From NCBI GenBank assembly GCA_024449915.1, contig JAMZAV010001818.1:17751-81750 (forward strand): a stretch of 64,000 bases of DNA, written 5' to 3'. Within the stretch, counting starts at the first letter, position 1; the number at the start of each line of letters is the position of its first letter. Made by a program: the position numbers and the translations under genes. The DNA is from Sweltsa coloradensis. Taxonomy: Eukaryota > Arthropoda > Insecta > Plecoptera > Chloroperlidae. A model generated the notes under the pieces. It had not been told where the DNA came from. It did no database searches and was given only the letters and a program-made list of their open reading frames with translations. Below are positions 10,371 through 20,999 of this stretch, one piece after another.

Positions 10371-10812
10371 GATACTCGTCACCGGCAATCCTCACTGAAC
10401 TGCAGAGGTAGCTCATACATAACACGCGAGACTGGTCGGGAGGTCGGCGGCTGATACTCGCCACCGGCAATCCTCACTGAACTGCAGAGGTAGCTCATAC
10501 ATAACACGCGAGACTGGTCGGGAGGTCGGCGGCTGGATACTCGCCACCGGCAATCCTCACTGAACTGCAGAGGTAGCTCATACATAACACGCGAGACTGG
10601 TCGGGAGGTCGGCGGCTGATACTCGCCACCGGCAATCCTCACTGAACTGCAGAGGTAGCTCATACATAACACGCGAGACTGGTCGGGAGGTCGGCGGCTG
10701 ATACTCGCCACCGGCAATCCTCACTGAACTGCAGAGGTAGCTCATACATAACACGCGAGACTGGTCGGGAGGTCGGCGGCTGGATACTCGCCACCGGCAA
10801 TCCTTACTCAAG
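10371..10812. repeat. Tandem repeat, 82-83 bp x 5.3
   Basis: Units begin GATACTCGYCACCGGCAATC at 10371, 10453, 10536, 10618, 10700 and 10783. Alternate units differ by a single G insertion before GATAC (82 or 83 bp). The minus strand stays open through several units, but the frame is an artefact of the repeat. The word CCGGCAATCCTNACT, followed by AAGGTT, also occurs singly at 58643-58667. That single site may resemble the source sequence. Confidence 0.94.
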
Positions 10813-11870
10813 GTTGTTTCGAAGACTGTCTAGGTCAGGTTTATAGGCTGGATGTAGTGTCTTGTCAGGAATAACCTCTTAAATTAGGAGAAAACTGATT
10901 CCCTGTTAGTTTTACTCAAATTACTGAACAGCTGTCATTTGAGACATTCCTTCCGGGTGTAAGTTTGCTTTTAGTTCAATTGCTTATGAATATTGAGAAG
11001 ATAAGAATATGAATAAGACGCCTGAGACGTAGTGTCAGTTGGAATCCTATAATCTAATGAAATAGTTAGCCATCGTGCATTCTGGTATTCATTGTCTAAA
11101 GGGCTAAAAGGTTTGTGGTTTCATCTAACTCGCTGAGAATTAACTTAACAAGAAGCCAGTTATGTAAATACAGGACAAGTTAGTATAGCAAGCCAAACAC
11201 GAGCTCTCTAGACTCGCATTGCTATAGGGAGGCAAGGCCAGGGAGTATATTTATTTACTAACCCAATCGGAAACTTGTCAATCGAAAGTGACAAATTAGG
11301 AAATACAGTTAGTAATATGCAGAACGGTAGTCTGACATTTGTGCACAAATAATATACTCTATGGGATTGAATTTAATATGATGGAAAGTCATCGCAAATG
11401 CTACAAATTTCTACAGAAAGGTCAATGCCATCAATAAACACGCACAATACAATATTCAATTACATACCGCCCTATGATATAAAAACGCACACTTATTATC
11501 CGAGATATTAGTCACAATAAAACTCCCTATAAATATGAATATATTTGTGAGGAGTTTGTTGTACGTATATTTGAGAGGATGATTGTGTGAGTGGTTGCCT
11601 AAAGTATTAACATAAAATCTATGACCATGCAAGAGTGAATGAAGACATTTGTGAAGTTGACTATATTTGTTACTTAATAATTTACTTAAATTTGCTAGGG
11701 ATGTAACAAACCCATTTTCACAAACATTTACGGAAGCGATAACACCGCACACGCTACACGCAGCTAGTCTCGGCCTAAAAACGAGAAGCACACTTCGTAG
11801 CATTAACAACACCAGTTTCAGACAAAACAAATTGGAGAAGAAATTCATATACGCAAGATAAGAATGAGAC
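10813..11870. other. Nbea intron with one unrecognised minus-strand ORF
   Basis: Mostly AT-rich intron. A 142-codon open frame on the minus strand (11456-11884) starts inside the flanking satellite. It is rich in Leu, Ser and Asn, and I recognise no family. I regard it as chance. Confidence 0.5.
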
Positions 11871-11877
11871 GATGCGA

Positions 11878-13018
11878 GTGGCACTGTTAGCTGTCCGTGG
11901 CAGCGGCGCGCCTACCGTGTGCTCGACTGCCCGAGTACCGACGTGTGCGAGGTGCACTGTCAGCTGTCCGTGGCAGCGGCGCACCTACCGTGTGCTCGAC
12001 TGCCCGAGTACCGACGTGTGCGAGGTGCACTGTCAGCTGTCCGTGTCAGCGGCGCACCTACCGTGTGCTCGACTGCCCGAGTACCGACGTGTGCGAGGTG
12101 CACTGTCAGCTGTCCGTGGCAGCGGCGCACCTACCGTGTGCTCGACTGCCCGAGTACCGACGTGTGCGAGGTGCACTGTCAGCTGTCCGTGGCAGCGGCG
12201 CACCTACCGTGTGCTCGACTGCCCGAGTACCGACGTGTGCGGGGTGCACTGTCAGCTGTCCGTGGCAGCGGCGCACCTACCGTGTGCTCGACTGCCCGAG
12301 TACCGACGTGTGCGAGGTGGCACTGTCAGCTGTCCGTGGCAGCGGCGCGCCTACCGTGTGCTCGACTGCCCGAGTACCGACGTGTGCGAGTGCACTGTCA
12401 GCTGTGCGAGTGGCACTGTCAGCTGTCCGTGGCAGCGGCGCACCTACCGTGTGCTCGACTGCCCGAGTACCGACGTGTGCGGGGTGCACTGTCAGCTGTC
12501 CGTGGCAGCGGCGCACCTACCGTGTGCTCGACTGCCCGAGTACCGAAATGTGCGAGTGGCACTGTCAGCTGTGCGAGTGGCACTGTCAGCTGTCCGTGGC
12601 AGCGGCGCACCAACCGTGTGCTCGACTGCCCGAGTACCGACGTGTGCGGGGTGCACTGTCAGCTGTCCGTGGCAGCGGCGCACCTACCGTGTGCTCGACT
12701 GCCCGAGTACCGACGTGTGCGGGGTGCACTGTCAGCTGTCCGTGGCAGCGGCGCACCTACCGTGTGCTCGACTGCCCGAGTACCGACGTGTGCGAGGGGC
12801 ACTGTCAGCTGTCCGTGGCAGCGGCGCGCCTACCGTGTGCTCGACTGCCCGAGTACCGACGTGTGCGGGGTGCACTGTCAGCTGTCCGTGGCAGCGGCGC
12901 ACCTACCGTGTGCTCGACTGCCCGAGTACCGACGTGTGCGGGGTGCACTGTCAGCTGTCCGTGGCAGCGGCGCACCTACCGTGTGCTCGACTGCCCGAGT
13001 ACCGACGTGTGCGAGGTG
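11878..13018. repeat. GC-rich minisatellite, 73 bp x ~15.5
   Basis: Unit boundaries at 11952, 12025, 12098 and 12171 show an exact 73-bp period. The unit starts GTGCACTGTCAGCTGTCCG and includes CTACCGTGTGCTCGACTGCC. Two places (about 12390-12425 and 12552-12598) carry a ~22-bp internal duplication. Units are highly homogeneous (mostly A/G changes in GCGAGG/GCGGGG). Since 73 is not a multiple of 3, successive copies rotate through the reading frames. All three plus-strand frames are open for 389-411 codons, coding Cys-rich repeats. I see no splice, promoter or homology evidence that this is expressed. The G+C content is far above the surrounding intron. Confidence 0.96.
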
Positions 13019-14660
13019 CACAAACACCCTCGACTCGGCCGACTCAATATTACCCATCTTCGTTCGACTACCAACGCTTTGTAAATAACGTGGAAACACA
13101 GGATTGATTGAAGTTTGGTCAGCTGCGTCTAACCACGTACATGATCAACTTCATGGCTTCGTTGCCATTTTTACGACACTTCCAGACATATATTTATCTA
13201 TAAGTACAGGTACAGCCCATTCTCGGATCTAGGACATAATCACGGGGGGGGGGGGCGATTTGCGTGTGCATGTACAGTCGTGGGAAAGGGACTAAGCGTT
13301 GACGCACGGGGGGTATGGGGGGCGGAGCCCCCCATTAATAGCGCCGCAGGCGAAAATTTTGAAAATCAGGTTTTTAAAGAGCATTTGGTGAGTTTTAGAA
13401 AAAAGTGGTGTTCGGAATGCAATACCGAAACAATGTAGTTTGTGTGCGTCAATTTGATTTGTCGTCATGTCGAGCGTACAATTTACAGCATTCGCCTACA
13501 TTTAGTACACCAGCCAGGGACCTTTTGCTTACAAAAAAGGTCGACGCATTTTGACATCGGAATATGATAAAACAAGGCTATTGAATACTATGTCATGAGG
13601 TGATAAGCTGGCAAAGGGGCCAAACACACCGCCATCTTGGATTTTGTCAAATTCAAACAAATGGCTATAAAAACCAAACCGCTAGACCTATTTTGAAAAA
13701 GTTTAGTGTTTCAGATTTGAAATTTCATTTCAAATGTATGTGTGTAGCCAATTTGTACATTTTGTAATTGGATTATGCAATTAAAATATATTTTGTGAGT
13801 CAATGTTTTTTGTTGTGGAATGTTTGGCTTATAACTTTTAAGAAAGCGCCTTAATTGAAAAAGTACTTAATATAAACCTTTTAGATAACTTTAATTCGAA
13901 TATAACGCAACAAACTGTAGGTCTTTATCTCAATTACTTCCAGAGATATGAATTTTTGAAAGAGTCGTGCCACCCTCGCTTGCCGCGCTTGTGAAGCCAG
14001 GCAACGTTCGGTGCGCGTGCGATTTATGTTGTCTTTCATTCTCGGATTACCTATTGATAGTTTATTTCAATGGAATTATTTACATTGGATCAAAGTAAAT
14101 CATATAAATCCAAAAAGACATCAAAAGGGTTGAAGATTAACTCCTTACATATTCTTATTATTATGTATATTACTGAAACGAATTGAGTTTGAACTCTTTC
14201 AAGAATAAACCTTCATTTACTTACCGAATTCTGATGCAATGCTGGATGCAGCGTACGAATTTTTTTAGCAAGTAGACGAACGGAATAAGATTATCTTTTG
14301 ATCGATGAAGGCAATCTTTTCGTTAGAATTTTCCGTTATTGCAAATTGATGCTTAAAGACTAATTAACATTAACTGCACACATTTTTTCATGCTTATAAT
14401 AAATTAAAACTCTTGCGTCAATTTTCCTTCATTCATTCAATTCTACATAGTTTGAAGGCAATACCAAATGTTTTACATTTCTATTTGTCTTCAGTTTGAT
14501 TATCTCATAGATGAAAGATAATGAAATTATAATGATGAATGCGTATTTTACTTGCATGTACTAAAATGTTCTAAGTACAAAATTAAAAAGAACTAGTTTG
14601 TAGTGCAATTGCATATTGTAATACAACTAAACTAATTATAAACAAATTGTATACTTTAAT
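13019..14660. other. Nbea intron: G-tract, GC hairpin, otherwise nothing
   Basis: A G13 run lies at about 13243-13255. A perfect GC hairpin (GGGGGGCGGAGCCCCCC) lies at about 13317-13333. The rest is AT-rich with no recognisable exon or family. Confidence 0.5.
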
Positions 14661-15850
14661 TCACAGAAGATCACTGCTACGCTTTAGTAATCCCTCAAAG
14701 TAGGAATCAAATAGCAAATCTATCCTTTTGGTATAAAATGCCCTTGAAGCGTTGAGTGTAAATGAATAAATCGATCTGATTGTATCCCAATGTCGTTTGC
14801 TCTTTGACCCAAATTTTTCTAACAATCGCCATGACGTTGAAGAGATGTGCTGTATGACTATTATTGGGCGGAAGTTGCATTTTATAATGCTTGCTTCTAA
14901 TGCTTCTGTAGTCAACTCTTTTTCAATTGCAGACACATGATCGCTCTTCTTAGATTTACTTATCAAGCCATCAGAAGAAATCGGACATACTTCATAAGTC
15001 AGAATGTCTTTAAGATCGAGTCCTCTGATGAGAGCAATATCAGTGCATCGTTGTACTTGTGCATAGTTATTTTTAGGACACATGCTTTGAGAGTTGAGCT
15101 TTAGATTGAATGTTATACATTTGATCACATATTTGCAAGTTTGTACGACGTGTTTTGTATAATAAATCCGCTTAATTTCGTTTATGAATAGTTCCTTTGT
15201 AAATTCAAGATAGACTCCATCACCAATTTTCTTCACATTAAGTACTTGATTTCGAATGTCGTTAGACATTACATCTTGGGTTATTATGTTATGCAAACGA
15301 TTATTAGTGAGTTCAAACGGGTTCTCATGAGAGCGTATGAAGTGGATCATAGTATGAATCTTCTCCTTGTCAGCTGAAGTTCTAGGCGAGCTGTATACTG
15401 ACTATAAAAATCATTGGTGTTGAAATTGTCGAATTTACTTATGTCTCTATGCAAGTTTGATACAGCTAACACTTCATGATATATAAGATCCCACTCTGCA
15501 ACAAATATTTTTCTTTTAGTACATCCAATGATACCATTCTTCTTTTTTTGGAGCGATAAATGGTCTGTTCTAGACACATATCTCCGACAACTGCTTTGAA
15601 AAATCCTTTTGTTTGCTTTATAACGAATTCTTCATCCATGCACCTTTCATACACTTATGGAGCAGTGTCAGGTAGTCTCCTTATATCCTCTAAGTATACA
15701 GAGCACCAGCGAAAGGTTTTTGAATTCTTGAAGTCAATGTAAAACCATCTGTTTTGCTATGTGATAAACACCTTCATCCATAGTCACTGGCAAATATGAC
15801 TGGTCTAACTTGTCGAGGACACTTAGAAAATTTTTCAAAACTGTATAAAA
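14661..15850 (-). pseudogene. Decayed gene of a mobile-element-associated large protein
   Basis: Minus-strand reading from about 15850 gives LDQSYLPVTMDEGVYHIAKQ, then a stop. A further segment follows, including CLEQTIYRSKK, then GIIGCTKRKIFVAEWDLIYH, with a long open C-terminal piece at 15350-14661 (VQRCTDIALIRGLDLKDIL; RIDLLFDSYFEGLLKR). These motifs in this order (DEGV-x-I-A; LEQT-I-RS-K; GIIG-T---F-A-W--IYHE-LAV-N; QRC-DIA--RG; RID-LFD-Y) match a large uncharacterised protein family abundant in cnidarian, mollusc and arthropod genomes and usually annotated as hypothetical. I link it to mobile DNA by memory of its copy number, not by a known activity. At least two frameshifts and several stops make it dead. 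It ends where the LINE fragment begins. Confidence 0.7.
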
Positions 15851-15867
15851 AGTACTGTATTCGGTAA

Positions 15868-16841
15868 CTAGGTGCAAAGAACAAAGCAAAAAACACTATT
15901 GAAATAAACTATCAAAATATAATCCGAGAACAAAAGACAACAACAAGTTATAATGCCAAACATTCCAGAACAAAAAACATTGACTCAGAAAATGTATTTG
16001 ATTTGCATAATATAATTACAAAATTTACAAATTGGCTAACTGACGCTTCAAAAGAGTTACGTCTCTCAGAAAAGACCCTACACAAGAGACATTATGATGA
16101 GCTACATAAAGGTCACGTAGATATTAAAGCATCAAATAGGTGGTTAAACAACGGGGAACTATTTGGAGAAACAGAAGGTTTTATGCTGGCTATTCAAGAC
16201 AGAGTGATTGCAACGAAAAATTATAAAAAATACATTATACAAGATGCGACAGTAAACGATCAATGTAGAAAATGTAGTGTAAGGGGTGAAACAATCGAAC
16301 ACATCATATCCGGGTGCCAGTCACTATGTCAAACGGATTACCTCTACAGACATAACCAATAGCTAACATTATTCACCAAAAACTAGCAATCAAGTACAAC
16401 CTCATTGATACACACACACCTTACTACAAATACAAACCGGAGAAAGTACTAGATAGCAAAGATTTCAAATTATATTACGACCGCACAGTTAAAACAGACT
16501 AAACTATACATCACAACAGACCGGATATAATTATAATTGACAAGAAGAAACAAGAAAGTACCCTTATTGACGTTGCTGTCCCAATGTGCCATAACGTCGA
16601 GACTACATGGAAGAAAAAAATTGACAAGTATAGTGAACTTGCAATTGAGATCAAGAAGCTGTGGAAACAGAAAAAGGTAAATACAATCCCATACGTGATA
16701 TCGGCTAATGGCATCATACCGAAGAAGCTACATGAAAGCATTAAACAACTAGATCTTCCACCCAATGTTTACATCGAGACTCAAAAGGCAGTAATACTCA
16801 ACACGTGTAGAATAGTTCGTAAATTTCTAAACAAAGAATGA
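15868..16841 (+). pseudogene. LINE ORF2 C-terminus (zinc knuckle and restriction-like endonuclease), broken
   Basis: The frame is open from about 15868 without an ATG (GAKNKAKNTIEINY...) and continues through NRWLNNGELFGETEGFMLAI and a CX2CX9HX4C-type knuckle (CRKC...HIISGC) to 16362. It then needs a one-base shift near 16360 to continue (KLAIKYNLIDTHTPYYKY), crosses one TAA at 16501, and continues through RPDIIIIDKKKQESTLIDVA to 16841. The RPD-(X)n-D-AVP pattern resembles the restriction-like endonuclease of R2-type LINEs. The final Q-KAVIL-T-R-VRKFL block is common to these proteins. With the upstream RT domain missing, this copy cannot be active. The clade assignment (R2/NeSL-like) is tentative. 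Confidence 0.75.
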
Positions 16842-17125
16842 TACTTCGAGATTCCGAGACAGCTTCCATCCTGACATGGATTTCGTGGTTTCCCATAGTC
16901 CAAAGAGCAAATGCTAGGATGGCGACGAGAAATCGGCCACGACCGTACACAGCAGAAAGAAAACATCATCTACAAACTATATTATAAATGACTTATTTTA
17001 GTTAGAGTTAAGACAAAGTAATAATGTAGGTATGTAATATAGATACACATGGAAGTACTTGACGTAAGTCCGTACAACATGTTAGCTCCGGTTTTGACCG
17101 AGTTTGTATGAAATACATCCAATAA

Positions 17126-17215
<90 letters not shown>
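15868..17215 (+). mobile_element. 5'-truncated non-LTR retrotransposon with (TAA)n tail
   Basis: A C-terminal RT reading frame (15868-16841) is followed by ~280 bp of 3' UTR and an A/T tail of AATAAAATAATAATAATAA type that runs to about 17215. 5' truncation plus a simple-repeat 3' tail is typical of target-primed LINE insertion. It lies in the Nbea intron just 62 bp upstream of exon A's 3' border, in antisense to the host gene. Confidence 0.8.
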
Positions 17216-17276
17216 GTCTCTTCCTCAGGATAGCAGTCACAAGAAACACGTGTAGCTACTACTAGCTAGTACTGAC

Positions 17277-17403
17277 CTGCGACGACCGTCTCTGCCTGGA
17301 TTAGTCGGTTGAGCACGTGCTCTATGAGGCCCACGTCCGTGCACGCCTGTAGGTTGCGCACGCTCTTCTTTAAAATGGCAATGAACACGCTCCAGATCTC
17401 GGC
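17277..17403 (-). CDS. Nbea: neurobeachin exon A (armadillo-like region)
   Basis: A 127-bp exon of 42 codons plus the first base of a split Asp codon. It reads [20 protein letters not shown], then [20 protein letters not shown] and VA. The acceptor is GTTGCAG above 17403 and the donor is GTCAGT below 17277. AEIWS-F-AIL-KSVRNLQ--T-VGLIE-VL is a strict neurobeachin/LRBA N-terminal signature. The residues after GLIEHVL are the most variable and here read [11 protein letters not shown]. It is the most 5' exon I could find. The preceding exon, expected to carry a KFAVLIGL-type segment and end in phase 0, was not found anywhere up to 64000. GC content is well above the flanks. Confidence 0.96.
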
Positions 17404-17916
17404 CTGCAACAATTGCGACAAGCCACCATTATCATCACTCAAATGGTACACTTAACCCCAACATGTGCTTGTACACAACACATAAATTACTAAGAAATAC
17501 ATTGATTTGCCTATATTGCAGCACTTTTATATGACGATGCCAAAAGCTAAATTGATTAATTCCTGGACAACAACACATAGGGCAAGCGCGTCGGAAGTCT
17601 ATTTTTCCAGGGGGGTGGGGCGAACTTTGCAAGGAAAGTACATGCTTCCATACATAGTTACATAATATGCAACTAATGTCCTTGAGTCAGTAGCGTATAC
17701 GATGAAATATATTTCGGGCTTTGACGAACGACTCAATGGAGAAGGTCCCCCAAAATAGCGGCGCAGAGAATTTTTTGAAAAATACGTATTTTGAAGTGGT
17801 TTTTATACGTGTTTTAGAAGAAGTTAAGGGGCTTTGCTGAACGAAAAAAAGAAAAGATAGTAGAAGAATGTAATATTTATGCTTGTTAGCGTATGTTTTT
17901 ATGGTTATTTCGTCAT
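17404..17916. other. Nbea upstream intron, nothing recognised
   Basis: This is AT-rich intron. A stretch around 17740-17850 (AATAGCGGCGCAG, then A/T-rich) resembles the sequence after the GC hairpin at 13335. It is too short to classify. Confidence 0.45.
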
Positions 17917-18015
17917 TTTTCTATGGGGTGGGGTGGGGGTGGGGGTGCGATAAGATACTTTCGCCCCCCCCGTAAGCTCAGGGGGGGGGGGGGACAATCT
18001 ACCACCCTGCCCCCC
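17917..18015. repeat. Alternating G-rich and C-rich tracts
   Basis: Plus-strand G runs (GGGGTGGGGTGGGGGTGGGG from about 17926), then C8, a G13-14 run and C7 near 18012. The G and C runs could pair with one another or form G-quadruplexes. Homopolymer lengths are likely unreliable in the assembly. Confidence 0.75.
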
Positions 18016-18017
18016 CG

Positions 18018-18246
18018 GCTTTCGATCATTTCGCCTGTTGACGAGCGCCAAGCCAACCATTTTCGTGGTAAAGAAAGTAAAAATTTTAAACTCAAAATCG
18101 TCAAAAATTTACTTGGCCATTGAATTTGGTACGAGGACTCTAAAAAGTCAATGGCCAAGTAATATTTTTATGATTTTGAGTTTAAAATGTTTACTTTTAT
18201 TACCACGAAAATGGTTGGCTTGGCGCTCGTCAACAGACGAAATAAT
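18018..18246. mobile_element. Foldback element with ~95-bp arms
   Basis: The left arm (TTGACGAGCGCCAAGCCAAC, TTTCGTGGTAA, TTTACTTGGCCATTGA) recurs inverted on the right (TCAATGGCCAAGTAA, TTACCACGAAAATGGTTGGC, GGCGCTCGTCAA). The central loop is about 25-30 bp. Arms differ by a few substitutions. I found no other copy in the window. It is MITE-like, with no clear target duplication. Confidence 0.8.
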
Positions 18247-18438
18247 ACTTCTTTTCAATGCGAAATTAGGGAGAAAGAATGAAATGCTTGGCTCAACTTC
18301 TTTAGGGCCTATCTCACAGCATTCACAGCCAAAGAATTTGGAAGGAGAGCTTGGCTGCCGTTTTTTTTTTTTTTTTACAAATTTTTGTATTTGGGAGGGG
18401 GGGGGGGGAATGATATACAAGCAGAGATGTACATATAA

Positions 18439-19028
18439 TTGGATGAGCGTAACGAGCGAAGCGAAAACTTCAATTTCACTGACCCCTCAAAAAATTTAGC
18501 TCCAGTGTTTTTTTTTTTGTTGTTTTTTGTTGTGTTTTTTTCTGTCTGTTCGCACGCTACCGGACAAACGGCATATGCGATCATGATGAAATTTTGAGGG
18601 GACCTTCGAAATCTTTGAACTTAGACGTGCCACGTTTTTGGGTACAATCGAAGAAATATTTCTCATGAAAATCGTACTTTTAGGATTTTTTTACGATTTT
18701 TAGTGCGATATTTTCGTGACATTTGTGCTGATTCTGACCAAACGGGTGGGACTACAACGTTCATATTTTTCATGTACATTAAGGTAATGGTGATGTATTG
18801 CTTTTTGAAAGAAAAAGTTGAAAAAGTTAGCCAGAATCCATAGAATAAAGGTTTTAATATTAGTCTTTTGAGGTTTATAATAACAATTTACAAGTAACAA
18901 TAGAAACTTGACAACAATCACCTACAATGCATTCAAAAAGTTCTTGCAAGGAAAAGTGGTCCTACGCAAACTAAAAACTTACAAACAAGCTCATCCATCA
19001 ACGCGACGGTACTTTAGCGTTTTCCTAG
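18439..19028 (+). mobile_element. Helentron-like element H1-B, full length
   Basis: The 5' end TTGGATGAGCG at 18439 is followed by the GAGCGAAGCG word and poly-T. The 3' end has the inverted motif GCTCATCCA, the hairpin stem AACGC...GCGTT, and TTTTCCTAG at 19028, followed by T. The interior includes GATTCTGACCAAACGGGTGG and GAAAGAAAAAGTTGAAAAAG. No ORF is protein-like. A 120-bp gap separates it from a second same-strand copy, whose flank begins with the same TATAAAAGTAGAGATGT/TATAAAAATAGAGGTGT word, so the two may be a segmental tandem. Confidence 0.85.
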
Positions 19029-19147
19029 TGATATAAAAGTAGAGATGTGTACATATAATACAAGACAAATATCCTTTCATAGCGCGGTTATAAGATGAGA
19101 GATAGCTCATGTCATATAATGATATAAAAATAGAGGTGTACATATTA

Positions 19148-19764
19148 TTGGATGAGCGAAGCGAAGACTTCAATTTCACTGCCCCCCCCCCAAAAAAAAA
19201 AAAAAAATTTGCTCGGGTGTTTTTTTTTGTGTTCTTTGTGTTTTATTTTGTTTGTTTGTATTTTTGTATGTTTGTTCACTCTCTACCGGGCAAACGGCAT
19301 ATGCGATCTTGATGAAAGTTGGAGGGGACCTTCGAAATCTCTGAACTTAGACATGCCACGTTTTTGGATTCATTCGAAGAAATATTTCTCATGAATATCG
19401 AACTTTTACGAATTTTTTCCCGATTTTTAGTGCGATATTTTCGTGACATTTGGGCCGATTCTGACCAAACGGGTGGGGCTACAAGGTTCATATTTTACAT
19501 GGATATTAAGGTTATGGTGATGTAGTACCTTGTGAAAGAAAAAGTTGAAAAAGTTAGCCAGAATCCATAGAATAAAGGTTTTAATATGAGTTTTTTTTAG
19601 GAATATAATAACAATTAACGATTTACAATAGAAACTTTACAACAATCACCTACAATGCGTTCAAAAAACACTTGCAAAAGTAAAGAGATCCCACGCAAAC
19701 TAAAAACTTACAAAAAAGCTCATCCATCAACGCGACTAAAAAAAGCGTTTGCGAAGCTTCCTAG
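19148..19764 (+). mobile_element. Helentron-like element H1-B, full length
   Basis: It has the same organisation as the copy ending at 19028. The 3' hairpin is a variant: loop GACTAAAAAAA within the conserved AACGC/GCGTT stem, then TGCGAAGCTTCCTAG. The same variant terminus is found at 48775, 20142 (inverted) and 51572 (inverted), defining a sub-lineage. Confidence 0.85.
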
Positions 19765-20141
19765 TACGAGACAAACATCCCTTCATAGTGCGGTTATAAG
19801 ATGAGAGATCTCATATAATCCTCGCCACAGTAACCCCCGACCGGCGAGAGAAATAGGGTCATCAAGAGGAGCGTTGTTTTGTTTCGCCGCCCGAAGAGAC
19901 GGGCATCGATCTTCAATGCCCTGGACAAACACGGCTGATGGATGGCACCGCGTGACGTCATGTAATGAGCGCGAGATTACAAGGCGCTTCTAATCACGGG
20001 CCCGATTAGGCCTCGTGTTACGCCGCTCTCGCTACATGGTGGCCGAGATATAATTACAATCATCACCTCTAACAACACGTAAGGAAGCAATATGTTATTG
20101 CATAACCCTAGATCAACACTGCTCGATATAATGTATACTCA
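19765..20141. other. Intron, GC-richer, nothing recognised
   Basis: A CpG-rich stretch of about 150-200 bp (about 19810-20045) holds no recognised family and no exon-like frame. It could be regulatory, without direct evidence. Confidence 0.4.
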
Positions 20142-20735
20142 CTAGGCCGCTTCGCGAACGCTTTTTTAGTCGCGTTGATAGATGAGCTTTTTTGTAAGTC
20201 TTTAGTATGCGTAGGATCTCCTTACTTTTTCAAGTCCCATCGCAAAATCATTTTTGTTTAATAAGGATAATTTTTATAAAGGATTATTAATTGCTATGGT
20301 AATACTAATTAATAGAATGTAAAATATCTCGAGGTCCGAAGATTCGCTTTTTGAACGCATTGTAGGTGATTGTTGTCAAGTTTCTATAGTTACTTGTTAA
20401 TTATTATACACCTTAAAACAATCATATTAAAACCTTTATTTCTATGGATTCTGACAAAATGTGTAACTTTTGTATTCAAAAGAAACATCACCAATACCTT
20501 AATGTCCATGTAAAATATGAATGGTGTAGCCCCCCCCCCCTCCCCGCCGTTTGGTCAGAATCGGGCCAAATATCACAAAAATATCGCATTAAAAATAGAA
20601 AAAAAAATCGTAAAAGTACGATAACTATGAGAAATAGTTTTTCAAATGTCTCTAAAATAATAACATATATAATTTCAGTGATTTTAAACGTCCCCATAAA
20701 GTTTCATCAAGATCGGTAATGATCGGGTAAAAATC
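20142..20735 (-). mobile_element. Helentron-like element H1-B, lacking its 5' end
   Basis: The plus strand opens CTAGGCCGCTTCGCGAACGC, the inverted variant 3' terminus, followed by the H1-B interior (CCACCAATACCTTAATGTCC and GGTCAGAATCGGGCC, inverted). It fades out at a GTTTCATCAAGATCGG word near 20718, and the TTGGATGAGC end is absent. A C10 run lies at 20530. Confidence 0.78.
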
Positions 20736-20869
20736 GTAAAAGTACGATATCCGCTAGATTGCATCGCGGATAGCGTCAGTCTGTTCTGTCAGTAACGACA
20801 TATATATATTTCATATATTCATATATTTCGTCATCGTCGCCTACTATATAAAGCCAAATAATGTTTGAA

Positions 20870-20999
20870 TCGCTGAACAGATTGCGCTGAAATTTTAAAG
20901 ACATCCGGTACGAATTTACTGAGAACGGCTAATTAAATCAGCTAGATCCCAGGTCTCCCACATTTCGGGTATAAGGGCGCCTTAGCTAACTAGACTAGA
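20870..20999 (-). mobile_element. H2 family fragment with tRNA-like head
   Basis: CAGATTGCGCTGAAATTTTAAA, near 20878, is the H2 5'-side interior. At 20955-20997 lies the inverted tRNA-like A-box head (RC: TAGTCTAGTTAGCTAAGGCG), also seen at 8431 and 31737. It is followed by CTAGAAAAACGCCCATAAG, a decayed H2 3' end. Confidence 0.5.

Noticed and set aside
10379..10811. Minus ORFs of 77 and 112 codons
   Set aside because: Products of the 82-bp tandem array.
11456..11884. 142-codon minus ORF
   Set aside because: Starts inside the satellite, has no recognised domain, and is consistent with chance in AT-rich DNA.
11872..13107. Three overlapping plus-strand ORFs of 389-411 codons as real proteins
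   Set aside because: They arise because a stop-free 73-bp monomer is read in rotating frames. There is no homology, splice or promoter evidence. Kept as a finding, not as CDS.
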